Below are positions 7,442 through 15,032 of a DNA stretch of 18,957 nt, piece by piece. Where the stretch lies: contig JANRIZ010000037.1 in the NCBI GenBank assembly GCA_033764445.1, positions 1-18,957 of the forward strand, given 5' to 3'. This stretch comes from JANRIZ01 sp033764445 (lineage in GTDB: Bacteria > Verrucomicrobiota > Verrucomicrobiia > JAWXBN01). Made by a program: the position numbers and the translations under genes. The notes below the pieces were generated by a model. It was not told the origin of the DNA, ran no database searches, and was given only the letters and a program-made list of their open reading frames with translations. How positions within the stretch are numbered: the first letter of the stretch is position 1; every line of letters starts with the position of its first letter.

Positions 7442-9430
7442 ATGGCAACCCAACCCAACCTCAACCCGGTGTCAGCCAGCCAGGCCCAGACCAAGACCGC
7501 GGATCCCGACATCATTTCCCTCCCCTCCCTGGATCAAAAGGTCCAAACCTCCATCAAAGCCGCCCAGGACCACATTCTCGGCCTTCAAATTGATGAAACC
7601 TATTGGTGTGGAGAGCTTTTTGTCGATACGACGGTCGCCAGCGATGTCATGATTTACATGCATTGGATGGATGAAGTCGATCCGGAAATGGTCCGTAAAA
7701 TCGAAAAACACATTCTCGACCGTCAGCTTCCCGACGGAGGATGGAATATCTATCCGGGTGGGCCCAGCGAAATCAATGCCAGCGTCAAGTCCTACTTCTC
7801 GCTGAAACTGGCGGGGCACAAGGCCGAGGAACCCCTGATGAAACACGCCAGGGCCAATATCCTGCGCCTGGGCGGCATTCCCCGCTGCAATACGTACTGC
7901 AAATTCTATCTGGCCATGATGGGGCAGTTCCCCTGGAAACATCTGCCCCTGGTCCCGGCCGAAATCATCCTGTTGCCCGACTGGTTCTTTTTCAGCATCT
8001 ACGAAATGTCCTCCTGGAGCCGGGGCATCGTCATCCCCCTGGCCATCATCAACCATTACCGGCCCAGCCGTGTACTCCCCCCCCATCTGCACCTGCACGA
8101 GTTGTACCCGATGGGCATGGAGGAAAGCGATCTTTCCCTGCGCCGCTCCAAGGAACTCTTCAGCTACCGCAACATGTTCCTGGCCGTGGACGCGGGCATC
8201 AAGTTCTTCGATGCCCTCCCCTGGAAACCCTTCCGCAAAAAAGCCCTCCAACTGTGCGAGGAATGGATGGTCGAGCGGGTCAACCACGCCGACGGCATCG
8301 GGGCCATCTTCCCCTGCATCGTCAATTCCCTCTTCGCCATGAAAGCCCTCGGCTACGGCCCGGACCATCCGCTGATGGTCAAAACCAAACGGGACCTGGC
8401 CAAACTGTATGTTGACGACAGGACCCACAACGATTTCCGCGTCCAGCCCTGCCAGTCCCCCGTCTGGGACACGGCCATCGCCACCATCGCGCTGCGCGAA
8501 TCGGGCCTGCCCGAAAACCATCCCCAGCTCCAGAAGGCGGTGGATTGGATGGTCTCCAAGGAAATCCGCTTCCGCGGCGACTGGGTCCACAAAAACCCCG
8601 CCCCCGAACCCAGCGGCTGGGCCTTCGAATTCTGGAACGACCACTACCCCGACGTGGACGACACGGCCATGGTCATGATGGCCCTGAGCAAGGTCAAAAG
8701 CACGAAGGACAAGGACAAAAACGAGTCCATCAAACGCGCCATGCGCTGGCTGATGACCTTCCAGTGCCGGGACGGCGGATGGGCGGCCTTTGACAAGGAC
8801 GTCATGAAACCCTGGCTCCAGGATGTTCCTTTCGCCGACCACAACGCCATTCTCGACCCCTCCTGCTCGGACATCACCGCCCGCATCGTCGAAATGTGCG
8901 GTCTTTTCCACTGGGATGCCAACCATCCCCAGATGCGCCGTGCCCTCAAATACATCCGGGACACCCAGGAGGAGGACGGTTCCTGGTACGGACGCTGGGG
9001 GGTCAACTACGTGTATGGCACCTGGCAGGTGCTGCGCGGTCTCCACGCCATGGGCATCAACATGCGCCAGGACTGGATTCTCCGCGCGCGGGACTGGCTG
9101 GAAAGCTGCCAGAACGAGGACGGGGGCTGGGGCGAAAGCTGCCATACCTATGACGACGCGAATACCCGCGGCCAGGGTGAAAGTACGGCCTCCCAGACGG
9201 CCTGGGGTCTGATGGGCGTGTGCGCCTGCGGCGATCTGGAACGCGACAGCATCCGCCGTGCGGTGGAGTACCTCATCCGCAAACAGGAGGCCAACGGCGA
9301 GTGGAAGGAGGATGCCATCACCGGAACGGGTTTCCCGAAGGTTTTTTATCTCAAATACGATTACTACCGCCTGAGCTTTCCCCTGATGGCCCTGGCCACC
9401 TACAACAAGATGAAACGTGGCGAAATGTAG
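7442..9430 (+). CDS. shc: Squalene-hopene cyclase
   Basis: A 662-residue class II triterpene cyclase of normal length. It converts squalene to hopene or hopanol, the first committed step of hopanoid synthesis, as a monotopic protein on the inner membrane. The catalytic DXDDT motif is DVDDT at residues 404-408. Several QW repeats are clear: QLPDGGW (95-101), QCRDGGW (441-447), QEEDGSW (509-515) and QNEDGGW (557-563). The segment WGVNYVYGTW is also typical. The first ~40 residues are a low-complexity leader. No squalene synthesis genes (hpnCDE) are in the window. The gene heads a + strand run with 36 nt before hpnG. Some cyclases accept other polyprenoids, but the motifs and the hpnG neighbour favour hopene formation. 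Confidence 0.97.
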   Translation: MATQPNLNPVSASQAQTKTADPDIISLPSLDQKVQTSIKAAQDHILGLQIDETYWCGELFVDTTVASDVMIYMHWMDEVDPEMVRKIEKHILDRQLPDGGWNIYPGGPSEINASVKSYFSLKLAGHKAEEPLMKHARANILRLGGIPRCNTYCKFYLAMMGQFPWKHLPLVPAEIILLPDWFFFSIYEMSSWSRGIVIPLAIINHYRPSRVLPPHLHLHELYPMGMEESDLSLRRSKELFSYRNMFLAVDAGIKFFDALPWKPFRKKALQLCEEWMVERVNHADGIGAIFPCIVNSLFAMKALGYGPDHPLMVKTKRDLAKLYVDDRTHNDFRVQPCQSPVWDTAIATIALRESGLPENHPQLQKAVDWMVSKEIRFRGDWVHKNPAPEPSGWAFEFWNDHYPDVDDTAMVMMALSKVKSTKDKDKNESIKRAMRWLMTFQCRDGGWAAFDKDVMKPWLQDVPFADHNAILDPSCSDITARIVEMCGLFHWDANHPQMRRALKYIRDTQEEDGSWYGRWGVNYVYGTWQVLRGLHAMGINMRQDWILRARDWLESCQNEDGGWGESCHTYDDANTRGQGESTASQTAWGLMGVCACGDLERDSIRRAVEYLIRKQEANGEWKEDAITGTGFPKVFYLKYDYYRLSFPLMALATYNKMKRGEM

Positions 9431-9466
9431 TCGGTCTGGACCCCCACCCAGGGTCCGTTGTCACCC

Positions 9467-10198
9467 ATGAAACCCTCTGCCGCCGTCGCCTTTGCCGTCC
9501 GTGAGGAGGCGGAGTCCTTTCTCCGCTCCCTTCGCAACAAACGGACCTTCTCCCTGGAAGGCATCGCCTTCACCGTCGGCGACCTCGAAACCTCCCGGGG
9601 CAAATTGCGCCGGCTGATCGTCTTCCGTCTGGGCATGGGCCGTCTCAACGCCGACACCTCCACCCGCACCCTCCTCGCGCATTTTGCGCCGAAATTCCTG
9701 ATTGTCTGCGGATTTGCCGGCGGGGTGGACCCGGCCCTGCGCACCGGGGACGCGTTGGTTTCGGAGAATGTGTCGGACCCCGAACTGCTAGCCCGGGCCC
9801 GGGAGGGTCTGGGAAACAAACTCGGGGACATCACCATCCATTACGGGTATCTCCAGACGGTTGAAAAAATCATCAACGCCCCGGACGAAAAGTCCGGCCT
9901 GGGCCGCGGCACGGTCGTCAGCGCCATCGACATGGAGACAGCCGCCGTGGTGCCGGTGGCCCGGGACAAAAAATGTCCGCTGCTGTCGATCCGTGTCATC
10001 AGCGACGCCGCCGATGAACCGATGCCGGTCAACTTCAACGAATTTCTCGACGAACACTGCCGCCTGCAATACGGACGGCTCCTGCTGCATCTCCTGCTGC
10101 ATCCGACCCTCATTCCCGAGCTGATCCGTTTCTCCGGGACGATCAAAAAATGTTCCCGCCGCCTCGGTCTGGTCCTGATCAACGTCCTCCAGGAGTAG
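9467..10198 (+). CDS. hpnG: Hopanoid-associated nucleoside phosphorylase HpnG
   Basis: A 243-residue protein of the PNP/UDP phosphorylase fold (PF01048). HpnG removes adenine from adenosylhopane to give the ribosylhopane used for extended bacteriohopanepolyols. Visible motifs are CGFAGGVDPALRTGDALVS (phosphate/base side), AIDMETAAVVPVA (ribose-binding Glu) and SIRVISDAADEP (catalytic Asp region). General nucleosidases such as MTA/SAH nucleosidase share these motifs, so the HpnG call leans on its place directly after shc. The ATG at 9467 is preferred to a TTG at 9458. The partner enzyme HpnH, which makes adenosylhopane, is not in the window and must lie elsewhere if the pathway is complete. 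Confidence 0.88.
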   Translation: MKPSAAVAFAVREEAESFLRSLRNKRTFSLEGIAFTVGDLETSRGKLRRLIVFRLGMGRLNADTSTRTLLAHFAPKFLIVCGFAGGVDPALRTGDALVSENVSDPELLARAREGLGNKLGDITIHYGYLQTVEKIINAPDEKSGLGRGTVVSAIDMETAAVVPVARDKKCPLLSIRVISDAADEPMPVNFNEFLDEHCRLQYGRLLLHLLLHPTLIPELIRFSGTIKKCSRRLGLVLINVLQE

Positions 10199-10264
10199 GG
10201 GGACAGCCATGGAAAATAATTCTCTTGCGCCGGAGGATTGATTTCCCGATTCTCGGCTCCGACC

Positions 10265-11932
10265 ATGCTCAAACCCCTTTTAAAATGGGCCAGACGATTG
10301 CTCGTTGCCGGGATCATCCTCATGGTCCTGCTGGTGGCCTCCTTTTTTGGATTGCGTCTCTACATCAAAAACAATCTCCGTTACCTGCTCAACTCCTGGG
10401 CCGCCAACAACCAGATCCGGGCGGAATTCGCCTATCAGAGCCTCCACATCGGCGGACTCCGTTCCTTCACCATCCAGGATTTGAAAATCTTCCCGGCCGG
10501 CAAGCCTGATGCGCCGTTTTTCACGTGCAGCAATGTCCGCGTCCGCTATCACCTGGTCGATCTCCTTCTGAATCGCAAGGTCGCCCTCGTCCAGTTCGAG
10601 GGACCCTTCATCAACCTGACCCACGACCTGGAAAATGTCGTCGGGGAATCGGCCACACCCGAACAGAAGGCGGACCGGGCCTCGGAAACCCCTGCGCGGG
10701 GATGGACGATCGGGGTGTTCCGGATCGAGGAGGGGCGCATCGAATTTTCCAACCTGGGGGAGGCCATCCCGCCGATCAATGTCCATTACGAAATCACCAT
10801 CCCGGACCTGGTCCTCGGACGGGGCAACGGGGACGGACCCGAGCCGGTCATCGCCACCCATGTCAGCAACGTCACGATTTACTCCCCCTTTGATGTCCTC
10901 AGCCCGGTCCTTATCTTCAAGGAAGTGGAAATCGGGCTGCGGACTGATGAGATCATCCACAAAAAGATCGAATTTCTGACATTCAAGCGTCCGATCATCT
11001 ACCTGGGGGAGGACCTTTTCTGGTACGTGGACCAGGCCCAGAAACTCCAGGACTCGGCAGGGGCAAGCCATTCCAAAATCCCCTGGCAGATCAAGAAGTT
11101 CAATGTCACCGAAGGGGAGGTGTATCTGAATTACTGGGGCCTGAGCGGCTACCGTCTGCCCATTGAATTCACCTGCGAACAGGAAGGGCTCGTGCTCGAG
11201 TCCTTCGACAAACTCGCCCTGAATGTCAAACTCCGGGTCACCCCGCTCAGGGAACTGACCGATTTTGAACACTACGGGATCACCATCTACGGACTGCGCG
11301 GGGAGATCGCATTTTCCCTGCCCCCCCGGAAACATGCCCAGAATGTCGTGCAGACGGTGACCGTGGACCGCGCCACCTGGCGGGATTTTTCCGCGGAAAA
11401 ACTTTGGACCAGTGTCACCTTTGACAAACGGGGGGTGTTCCTGGGCTTCGGGGGCACCTGCTACGAGGGACACATCAACGCCCAGGCCAACATTTTCCTT
11501 CAAAAGGGCGTCCCGTGGGATGCCTGGCTTTCCGTCTCAAAGATCAACACCGAAAAGCTGACCTCAGACCTGACCGCCGACAAATTCACCATGACCGGGC
11601 TGGCGGATTTCAAAACCTCCGTCAAGGCGCGGGGCCGCTCCATCGACACGGTATCCGGATCACTGATCATGGCCAACCCGGGCCTGATGCACATTTATCC
11701 CGTCGACGGGCTGACCCAGCATCTGCCCGCCGACTGGCTGCAGATCAAACGCGAGGCCCTGGAGGCCTTTCTGCGCGGCATCCGCGAATATCCCTTCGAT
11801 GCGGGTCGCGCCGATTTCAATTATGTGGGGGGACAAAACGGCACCCTGAATTTGAGTCTCGACGGGAAGACCGGAAAGAGGGATATAAAATTCAAAGTCG
11901 AGGACAGTATCATTCGGAATTACCTGAGATAA
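10265..11932 (+). CDS. AsmA/YdbH-like envelope protein, one N-terminal anchor
   Basis: A 555-residue protein with a single membrane segment (~12-32) followed by a long beta-rich periplasmic region. The pattern resembles AsmA-like proteins: a post-anchor stretch of the form LNSWAANNQIRAEFAYQSLHIGG, then repeated short strands with Asn, Asp and Gly turns, and a C-terminal module (~430-555). Such proteins, including E. coli YdbH, YhdP and TamB, form hydrophobic grooves that carry lipids between the membranes. It is shorter than E. coli YdbH (~880 residues). The YdbH call is strengthened by the next gene, a YnbE/YdbL-like lipoprotein four nt downstream. The ATG at 10265 is chosen; a TTG at 10238 would add nine residues ahead of the anchor. 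It follows hpnG by 66 nt. Confidence 0.8.
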   Translation: MLKPLLKWARRLLVAGIILMVLLVASFFGLRLYIKNNLRYLLNSWAANNQIRAEFAYQSLHIGGLRSFTIQDLKIFPAGKPDAPFFTCSNVRVRYHLVDLLLNRKVALVQFEGPFINLTHDLENVVGESATPEQKADRASETPARGWTIGVFRIEEGRIEFSNLGEAIPPINVHYEITIPDLVLGRGNGDGPEPVIATHVSNVTIYSPFDVLSPVLIFKEVEIGLRTDEIIHKKIEFLTFKRPIIYLGEDLFWYVDQAQKLQDSAGASHSKIPWQIKKFNVTEGEVYLNYWGLSGYRLPIEFTCEQEGLVLESFDKLALNVKLRVTPLRELTDFEHYGITIYGLRGEIAFSLPPRKHAQNVVQTVTVDRATWRDFSAEKLWTSVTFDKRGVFLGFGGTCYEGHINAQANIFLQKGVPWDAWLSVSKINTEKLTSDLTADKFTMTGLADFKTSVKARGRSIDTVSGSLIMANPGLMHIYPVDGLTQHLPADWLQIKREALEAFLRGIREYPFDAGRADFNYVGGQNGTLNLSLDGKTGKRDIKFKVEDSIIRNYLR

Positions 11933-11936
11933 CCCT

Positions 11937-12437
11937 ATGAACAAAATTGCCCTGTCACTGATCCCCTGCCTGGCCCTGCTTTTCGGATGCGCCCCCACAG
12001 TCAAATTGGCCGCACCGGAAAAACCCATCAAGGTGGACATCAACATGAACGTCAATGTCCGCAATGCCGGTTCGGCACCTGAAACCCCGGACGCGGTTGA
12101 ACCGGGGCCCACCTCGGTGCAAAACAAACACCGTATCACGGTTTCGGAAATTTCGGGCCTGCTCAGCCGCGGGGTTGTCGGTCTCAATCGCCAGGGTCTC
12201 TATGAAACCAGACCCCTGGGCCCCCGGGACACGGACCTTGAGTACATCGAAAAAACCGTCAAGGCGGCAAATGCGAGTGTCAATGAGCAGCTCGATGCCC
12301 TGCATGCAATCAACAACAGGCCCCTGGATCTGATCCGGGCTGACTATCTGGAACGGGCGGTCAAATCCCTCCCCTCCGGTTCCTGGTACGAGTCCCGGAA
12401 TTCCTCAGGCCAGTGGGTCTGGCAGCAGAAAAAGTGA
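11937..12437 (+). CDS. Lipoprotein, apparent YnbE-YdbL (DUF1318) fusion
   Basis: A 166-residue lipoprotein: a short signal peptide with lipobox LLFGC, lipidated at Cys18, and no Asp at +2, which suggests outer-membrane sorting. Residues 19-43 resemble YnbE: a TVKLAAPEKPI stretch, then strictly alternating hydrophobic residues (Ile31, Val33, Ile35, Met37, Val39, Val41) that would make one edge beta strand. After a Pro-rich linker (~44-63), residues ~68-166 resemble YdbL/DUF1318: an early SRGVVGLNRQGL, the central helix EYIEKTVKAANASVNEQ, and the ending GSWYESRN..GQWVWQQKK. In E. coli these are two proteins encoded beside ydbH. Here they appear as one polypeptide, tightly linked (4 nt) to the AsmA-like gene. 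Homology is by pattern and gene order. Confidence 0.78.
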   Translation: MNKIALSLIPCLALLFGCAPTVKLAAPEKPIKVDINMNVNVRNAGSAPETPDAVEPGPTSVQNKHRITVSEISGLLSRGVVGLNRQGLYETRPLGPRDTDLEYIEKTVKAANASVNEQLDALHAINNRPLDLIRADYLERAVKSLPSGSWYESRNSSGQWVWQQKK

Positions 12438-12472
12438 CGGCGGCACCCGTCACGGAACGGGTGGGTGCGGAT

Positions 12473-12892
12473 ATGAAAATCTTCAACGATTCCTTCTCCA
12501 TCAGCACCTGCGGAAAGGGCACCTATCCGATCACTCCCCGGCTGGCCACCGGCCTGAAAAACAGTGGGATCCGCAACGGATTGCTGACGGTTTTGATCGC
12601 CCACACGAGTGCCAGCCTGGTCATCTACGAAAATGCCGATCCCACCGCCCGCGAAGATCTCCACCGGTGGATGGAGCGTCTCGTCCCGGAAAACGATCCG
12701 CATTGGATCCATACCCTGGAAGGAGCCGATGACAGCACCAGCCATCTGCGCATGGCCCTGACCCGGTCCTCGGAAAATATCCCCGTCCAGAACGGCCGAC
12801 TGACCCTCGGCACATGGCAGGGGGTTTACGTCTTTGAACATCGCCGGGCGCCACAGGAACGTCTCCTGCATGTGGCCATCCTCGGGGAGTAA
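12473..12892 (+). CDS. yjbQ: YjbQ family protein (UPF0047)
   Basis: At 139 residues this is a normal-length UPF0047/YjbQ protein (PF01894). Hallmarks are HTSASLVIYENADPTAREDL, the histidine-containing segment EGADDSTSHLRMAL, and IPVQNGRLTLGTWQGVYVFEHR near the C-terminus. Family members are small trimeric proteins; a weak thiamin-phosphate-synthase activity has been reported for E. coli YjbQ, but the physiological role is unsettled. The ATG at 12473 gives the usual family start; a GTG at 12413 would overlap the preceding gene. It ends the + strand run starting at shc and lies 35 nt after the lipoprotein gene, so it may be co-transcribed. A link to hopanoids or lipid transport is not evident. 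Confidence 0.93.
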   Translation: MKIFNDSFSISTCGKGTYPITPRLATGLKNSGIRNGLLTVLIAHTSASLVIYENADPTAREDLHRWMERLVPENDPHWIHTLEGADDSTSHLRMALTRSSENIPVQNGRLTLGTWQGVYVFEHRRAPQERLLHVAILGE

Positions 12893-12957
12893 ACGGGCGA
12901 CAAAAGTCCTGAAGCCTTGCCCATTCTGTGTCTTCCACCATCCGGGCGGAAAACCGA

Positions 12958-13182
12958 CTATGATTCCAAATCCGTGCTGAGTACGGAGGTCCTCTCGCGG
13001 GAACCCAGAAACCGGGCCTGCGCAACCACCCGGTCGGAGGATGGGTCGAATCGGTAACCGTGGCAGTTGGGGCAGGTGATGGCGGAGGCCTTGACAATGG
13101 ACTCGCACCCTTCGCAAACCTTGTATTGCGAGGCGTTTTCCATAATCTTTGAGGCTTGGGCCAGCCGGTCTTCCTGTGTCAT
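12958..13182 (-). CDS. Small zinc-ribbon protein
   Basis: A 74-residue protein: an N-terminal helix (MTQEDRLAQASKIMENAS) and one zinc ribbon formed by Cys23, Cys26, Cys37 and Cys40 in KVCEGCESIV and ITCPNCHGYRF. No named family is assigned. Proteins of this shape could act as nucleic-acid or protein adaptors. An ATG at 13203 would add seven residues. A much longer open frame runs upstream into the bactofilin gene, but that extension is antisense and is rejected. The gene is divergent from the bactofilin (145 bp spacer) and converges with yjbQ. Its location beside two bactofilins, one of which carries zinc ribbons, may be meaningful. Confidence 0.75.
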   Translation of the reverse strand: MTQEDRLAQASKIMENASQYKVCEGCESIVKASAITCPNCHGYRFDPSSDRVVAQARFLGSRERTSVLSTDLES

Positions 13183-13270
13183 GGTGGCCCCAAAATAGGG
13201 CATTTGAAGCCCCAATTCAATCGTAGAACGTCGCGGATCAAAAAAATTATCAGTTCCTTCCGGCTGTGGC

Positions 13271-13299
13271 TTGACTTCCTCTGCCGCAGGAGCTAACAC
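13271..13299 (+). promoter_or_regulatory. Weak candidate promoter for the bactofilin gene
   Basis: TTGACT (13271-13276), five of six bases to the -35 consensus, is 17 bp from TAACAC (13294-13299), which matches the -10 at only three positions. It lies 28 bp before the bactofilin start in the divergent spacer. Confidence 0.28.
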
Positions 13300-13327
13300 A
13301 GAGCAAACAATTGAAGCAAGAGGAGTT

Positions 13328-13735
13328 ATGGCAGACACACACATCAAAAACTTTCTGGCAACCGATATTGAAATCAAGGGAACCATCAAATTTGCCGCGG
13401 ATCTGACCATCGACGGCAAGGTCGAAGGGGAGATCATTTCCGATGGCGGCGCCCTGACCGTGGCTGAAAACGCCGTGATCAATGGTGAAATCCGGACCAA
13501 ATCCGTCGTTGTCATCGGCAAGGTCAATGGGAACATCACCGTTACCGAGCGTGCCGAATTGAAATCCAAGGCCCAGCTCATGGGTGACATCAAGGCCGCC
13601 CGACTGGTCATTGAGGAAGGCGCGGCCCTGGTTGGAAAATCCGAGGTCACCCCCAACAAATCCGGCAATTTCCCGGCCCAAAAGGCCAACACCCCCACGG
13701 GGCCTGCGGAACAGAAATCCGTCTTCAACCGGTAG
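13328..13735 (+). CDS. Bactofilin
   Basis: A 135-residue bactofilin (PF04519), a cytoskeletal protein that self-assembles without nucleotides into filaments near the membrane. Residues ~12-105 show the right-handed beta-helix pattern: repeated short strands with Gly at turns, such as LTIDGKVEGEI, VNGNITVTERAELKSKAQLMGDI and ALVGKSEV (each shown in part). The C-terminal ~25 residues are Pro/Lys/Ser-rich and probably disordered. AGGAG at 13321-13325 sits close to the ATG at 13328, supporting this start over a TTG at 13271. It is followed 47 nt later by a second, zinc-ribbon-fused bactofilin, so the two may co-assemble. Roles in cell shape, stalks or chromosome placement are known in other bacteria. 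Confidence 0.93.
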   Translation: MADTHIKNFLATDIEIKGTIKFAADLTIDGKVEGEIISDGGALTVAENAVINGEIRTKSVVVIGKVNGNITVTERAELKSKAQLMGDIKAARLVIEEGAALVGKSEVTPNKSGNFPAQKANTPTGPAEQKSVFNR

Positions 13736-13782
13736 GGCACAACACCCCTGTGCCTGGTCGGCAGCGGTGAAACCTCCCGGTT

Positions 13783-14556
13783 ATGTTTTTTACCAAACGT
13801 AAACATATTGAGGTCGTGTGCCCCTCCTGCGGGGCCCATCAGTTGGAGCCCAGCGGCTGCATCTCCACCTTTTGCAAAAGCTGCCAGGCCCATTTCAAAC
13901 TCAACAAGGCCCTCAAGCCCAAACGCAACCCAAACCGTCCTTCGGTCTCGGAACGGGCACTCCATTGCTTTGAATGCAGGTCACTCCTCCATGTGGCCCC
14001 GGAAGCCCTGTCAACCATTTGCAATGTCTGCGGCCACTGCGTGGACCTCAACGACTATACCATCAACAGCCGCGTCGCCCGCAACTTCCAGACCAAGGGT
14101 TCCCTGCTCATCGGTGAAAAGGGCATCCTTTCCGCCGAAAAAATCATCGTCGGTCACGCGGAAATCCGCGGTCAGTTGCGCGTCGGAGAATTTGTCTGCG
14201 AAGGTTCCGTCGAGCTTTTTCCCACGGCCTCCGTCCAGGGGAATATCCGCGCCCAACTCCTGAAAGTGATGGAATCGGCCCAGTTGAAAATCAAGGACCA
14301 TATTGAAGTGGAGTCGGTTCACATTCTGGGAAAGATTTCCGGACGTCTTGTGTGCAAGGGCCTGGCACTGATCGGACCAACCGGCGCCTTTGAGGGCGAA
14401 TTGTTGACCCAACGGCTGCGGATGGAAGCAGGCGGACTGCTCAGCGGGGCGATCAACACTCTGCCCCCTGTGGAGGATTCGTCCCAAACAGCGGCCGCCG
14501 TTCTCGACAGCCCCCACACGGACCCTGAAAACAGCCGCCGCCCCGTGGCCAATTAA
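13783..14556 (+). CDS. Bactofilin-like protein with two N-terminal zinc ribbons
   Basis: A 257-residue protein joining two zinc ribbons to a bactofilin-like domain. Ribbon 1 uses Cys13, Cys16, Cys31 and Cys34; ribbon 2 uses Cys62, Cys65, Cys80 and Cys83. A basic linker (KPKRNPNRP) separates them. Residues ~100-230 show the beta-helix pattern of bactofilins: GSLLIGEKGILSAEKIIVG, IRGQLRVGEFVCEGSVELF, and VHILGKISGRLVCKGLALI followed by FEGELLTQRL and a GGLLSGAI turn. The C-terminal ~30 residues are low complexity. Ribbon domains could bind nucleic acid or another protein and tie it to the filament (inference). It follows a plain bactofilin on the same strand. The ATG at 13783 has only a weak upstream ribosome site (GGTGA). 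Confidence 0.85.
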   Translation: MFFTKRKHIEVVCPSCGAHQLEPSGCISTFCKSCQAHFKLNKALKPKRNPNRPSVSERALHCFECRSLLHVAPEALSTICNVCGHCVDLNDYTINSRVARNFQTKGSLLIGEKGILSAEKIIVGHAEIRGQLRVGEFVCEGSVELFPTASVQGNIRAQLLKVMESAQLKIKDHIEVESVHILGKISGRLVCKGLALIGPTGAFEGELLTQRLRMEAGGLLSGAINTLPPVEDSSQTAAAVLDSPHTDPENSRRPVAN

Positions 14557-14653
14557 TCCCCCTTCTCTGCCGGACCCACACACGTATCCCTGAAAAATTT
14601 CGATGGAGATTTTCGCCGCTTCGGCTAAGGATATGGGACATTTTTAACTTCCT

Positions 14654-14968
14654 ATGATCTACCACCTGACTCTCTTCAAACTCCATTCAAGTGTCACTCC
14701 CCAGAAACTGGATGAAATCATCCTCGAAAGCCGGATACGCCTTCTGAAAGTGCAGGGAGTCAACAATCTCAAGGTGGGTAAGAACATCGATCCCAAAAGC
14801 GAGTTCCACTTTTTTGTCGCCATGGATATTGAAAGCCCCGAACGCCTGGAACTCTTCCTCAATGACGCATTGTATCTGAAATACGTGGAGGAAATCCTCA
14901 AGCCCAATACCATGGCCCGCATTGCCTACGATTTCAATATGGACTCCAAAAAGTCCCGCAGCCGCTGA
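14654..14968 (+). CDS. Dabb (stress-responsive A/B barrel) domain protein
   Basis: A 104-residue protein fitting the dimeric alpha/beta-barrel Dabb family (PF07876): it starts MIYHLTLFKL, has a helix leading to a VQGVNNLKVGKN strand, then FHFFVAMDIES, and an end helix with LFLNDALYLKYVEEI. Bacterial members are mostly uncharacterised; plant homologues are stress-induced, and one fungal or plant type is a cyclase. The function here is unknown and the location cytoplasmic. The 97 nt upstream hold no obvious promoter or strong ribosome site, so it may be read from the bactofilin operon or alone. It converges with the aminotransferase gene, 64 nt away. Confidence 0.82.
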   Translation: MIYHLTLFKLHSSVTPQKLDEIILESRIRLLKVQGVNNLKVGKNIDPKSEFHFFVAMDIESPERLELFLNDALYLKYVEEILKPNTMARIAYDFNMDSKKSRSR

Positions 14969-15032
14969 GGCTTTCAAATTGTTGGCGGTTCACGGGACCA
15001 AAAAAGGGGGCTTTTCCACATCCACACACACT

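Noticed and set aside
7472..9145. 557-codon frame antisense to shc
   Set aside because: The + strand carries all squalene-hopene cyclase motifs; the antisense translation is Gly/Val/Asp/His-rich and without motifs.
10280..11503. 407-codon frame antisense to the AsmA-like gene
   Set aside because: Same codon-bias artefact; no ribosome site or domain pattern, and the + strand has a membrane anchor and beta-rich body.
12893..12957. Terminator between the convergent yjbQ and zinc-ribbon genes
   Set aside because: No stem-loop with a T run was found in these 65 bases.
13183..13965. N-terminal extension of the 74-residue zinc-ribbon protein to 335 residues
   Set aside because: It would be antisense to the bactofilin and part of the second bactofilin, and its sequence is not protein-like; the ATG at 13182 begins a compact domain.
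14557..14653. Structured RNA or riboswitch before the Dabb gene
   Set aside because: Only a 4 bp GCCG/CGGC hairpin is visible; nothing matches a known class.
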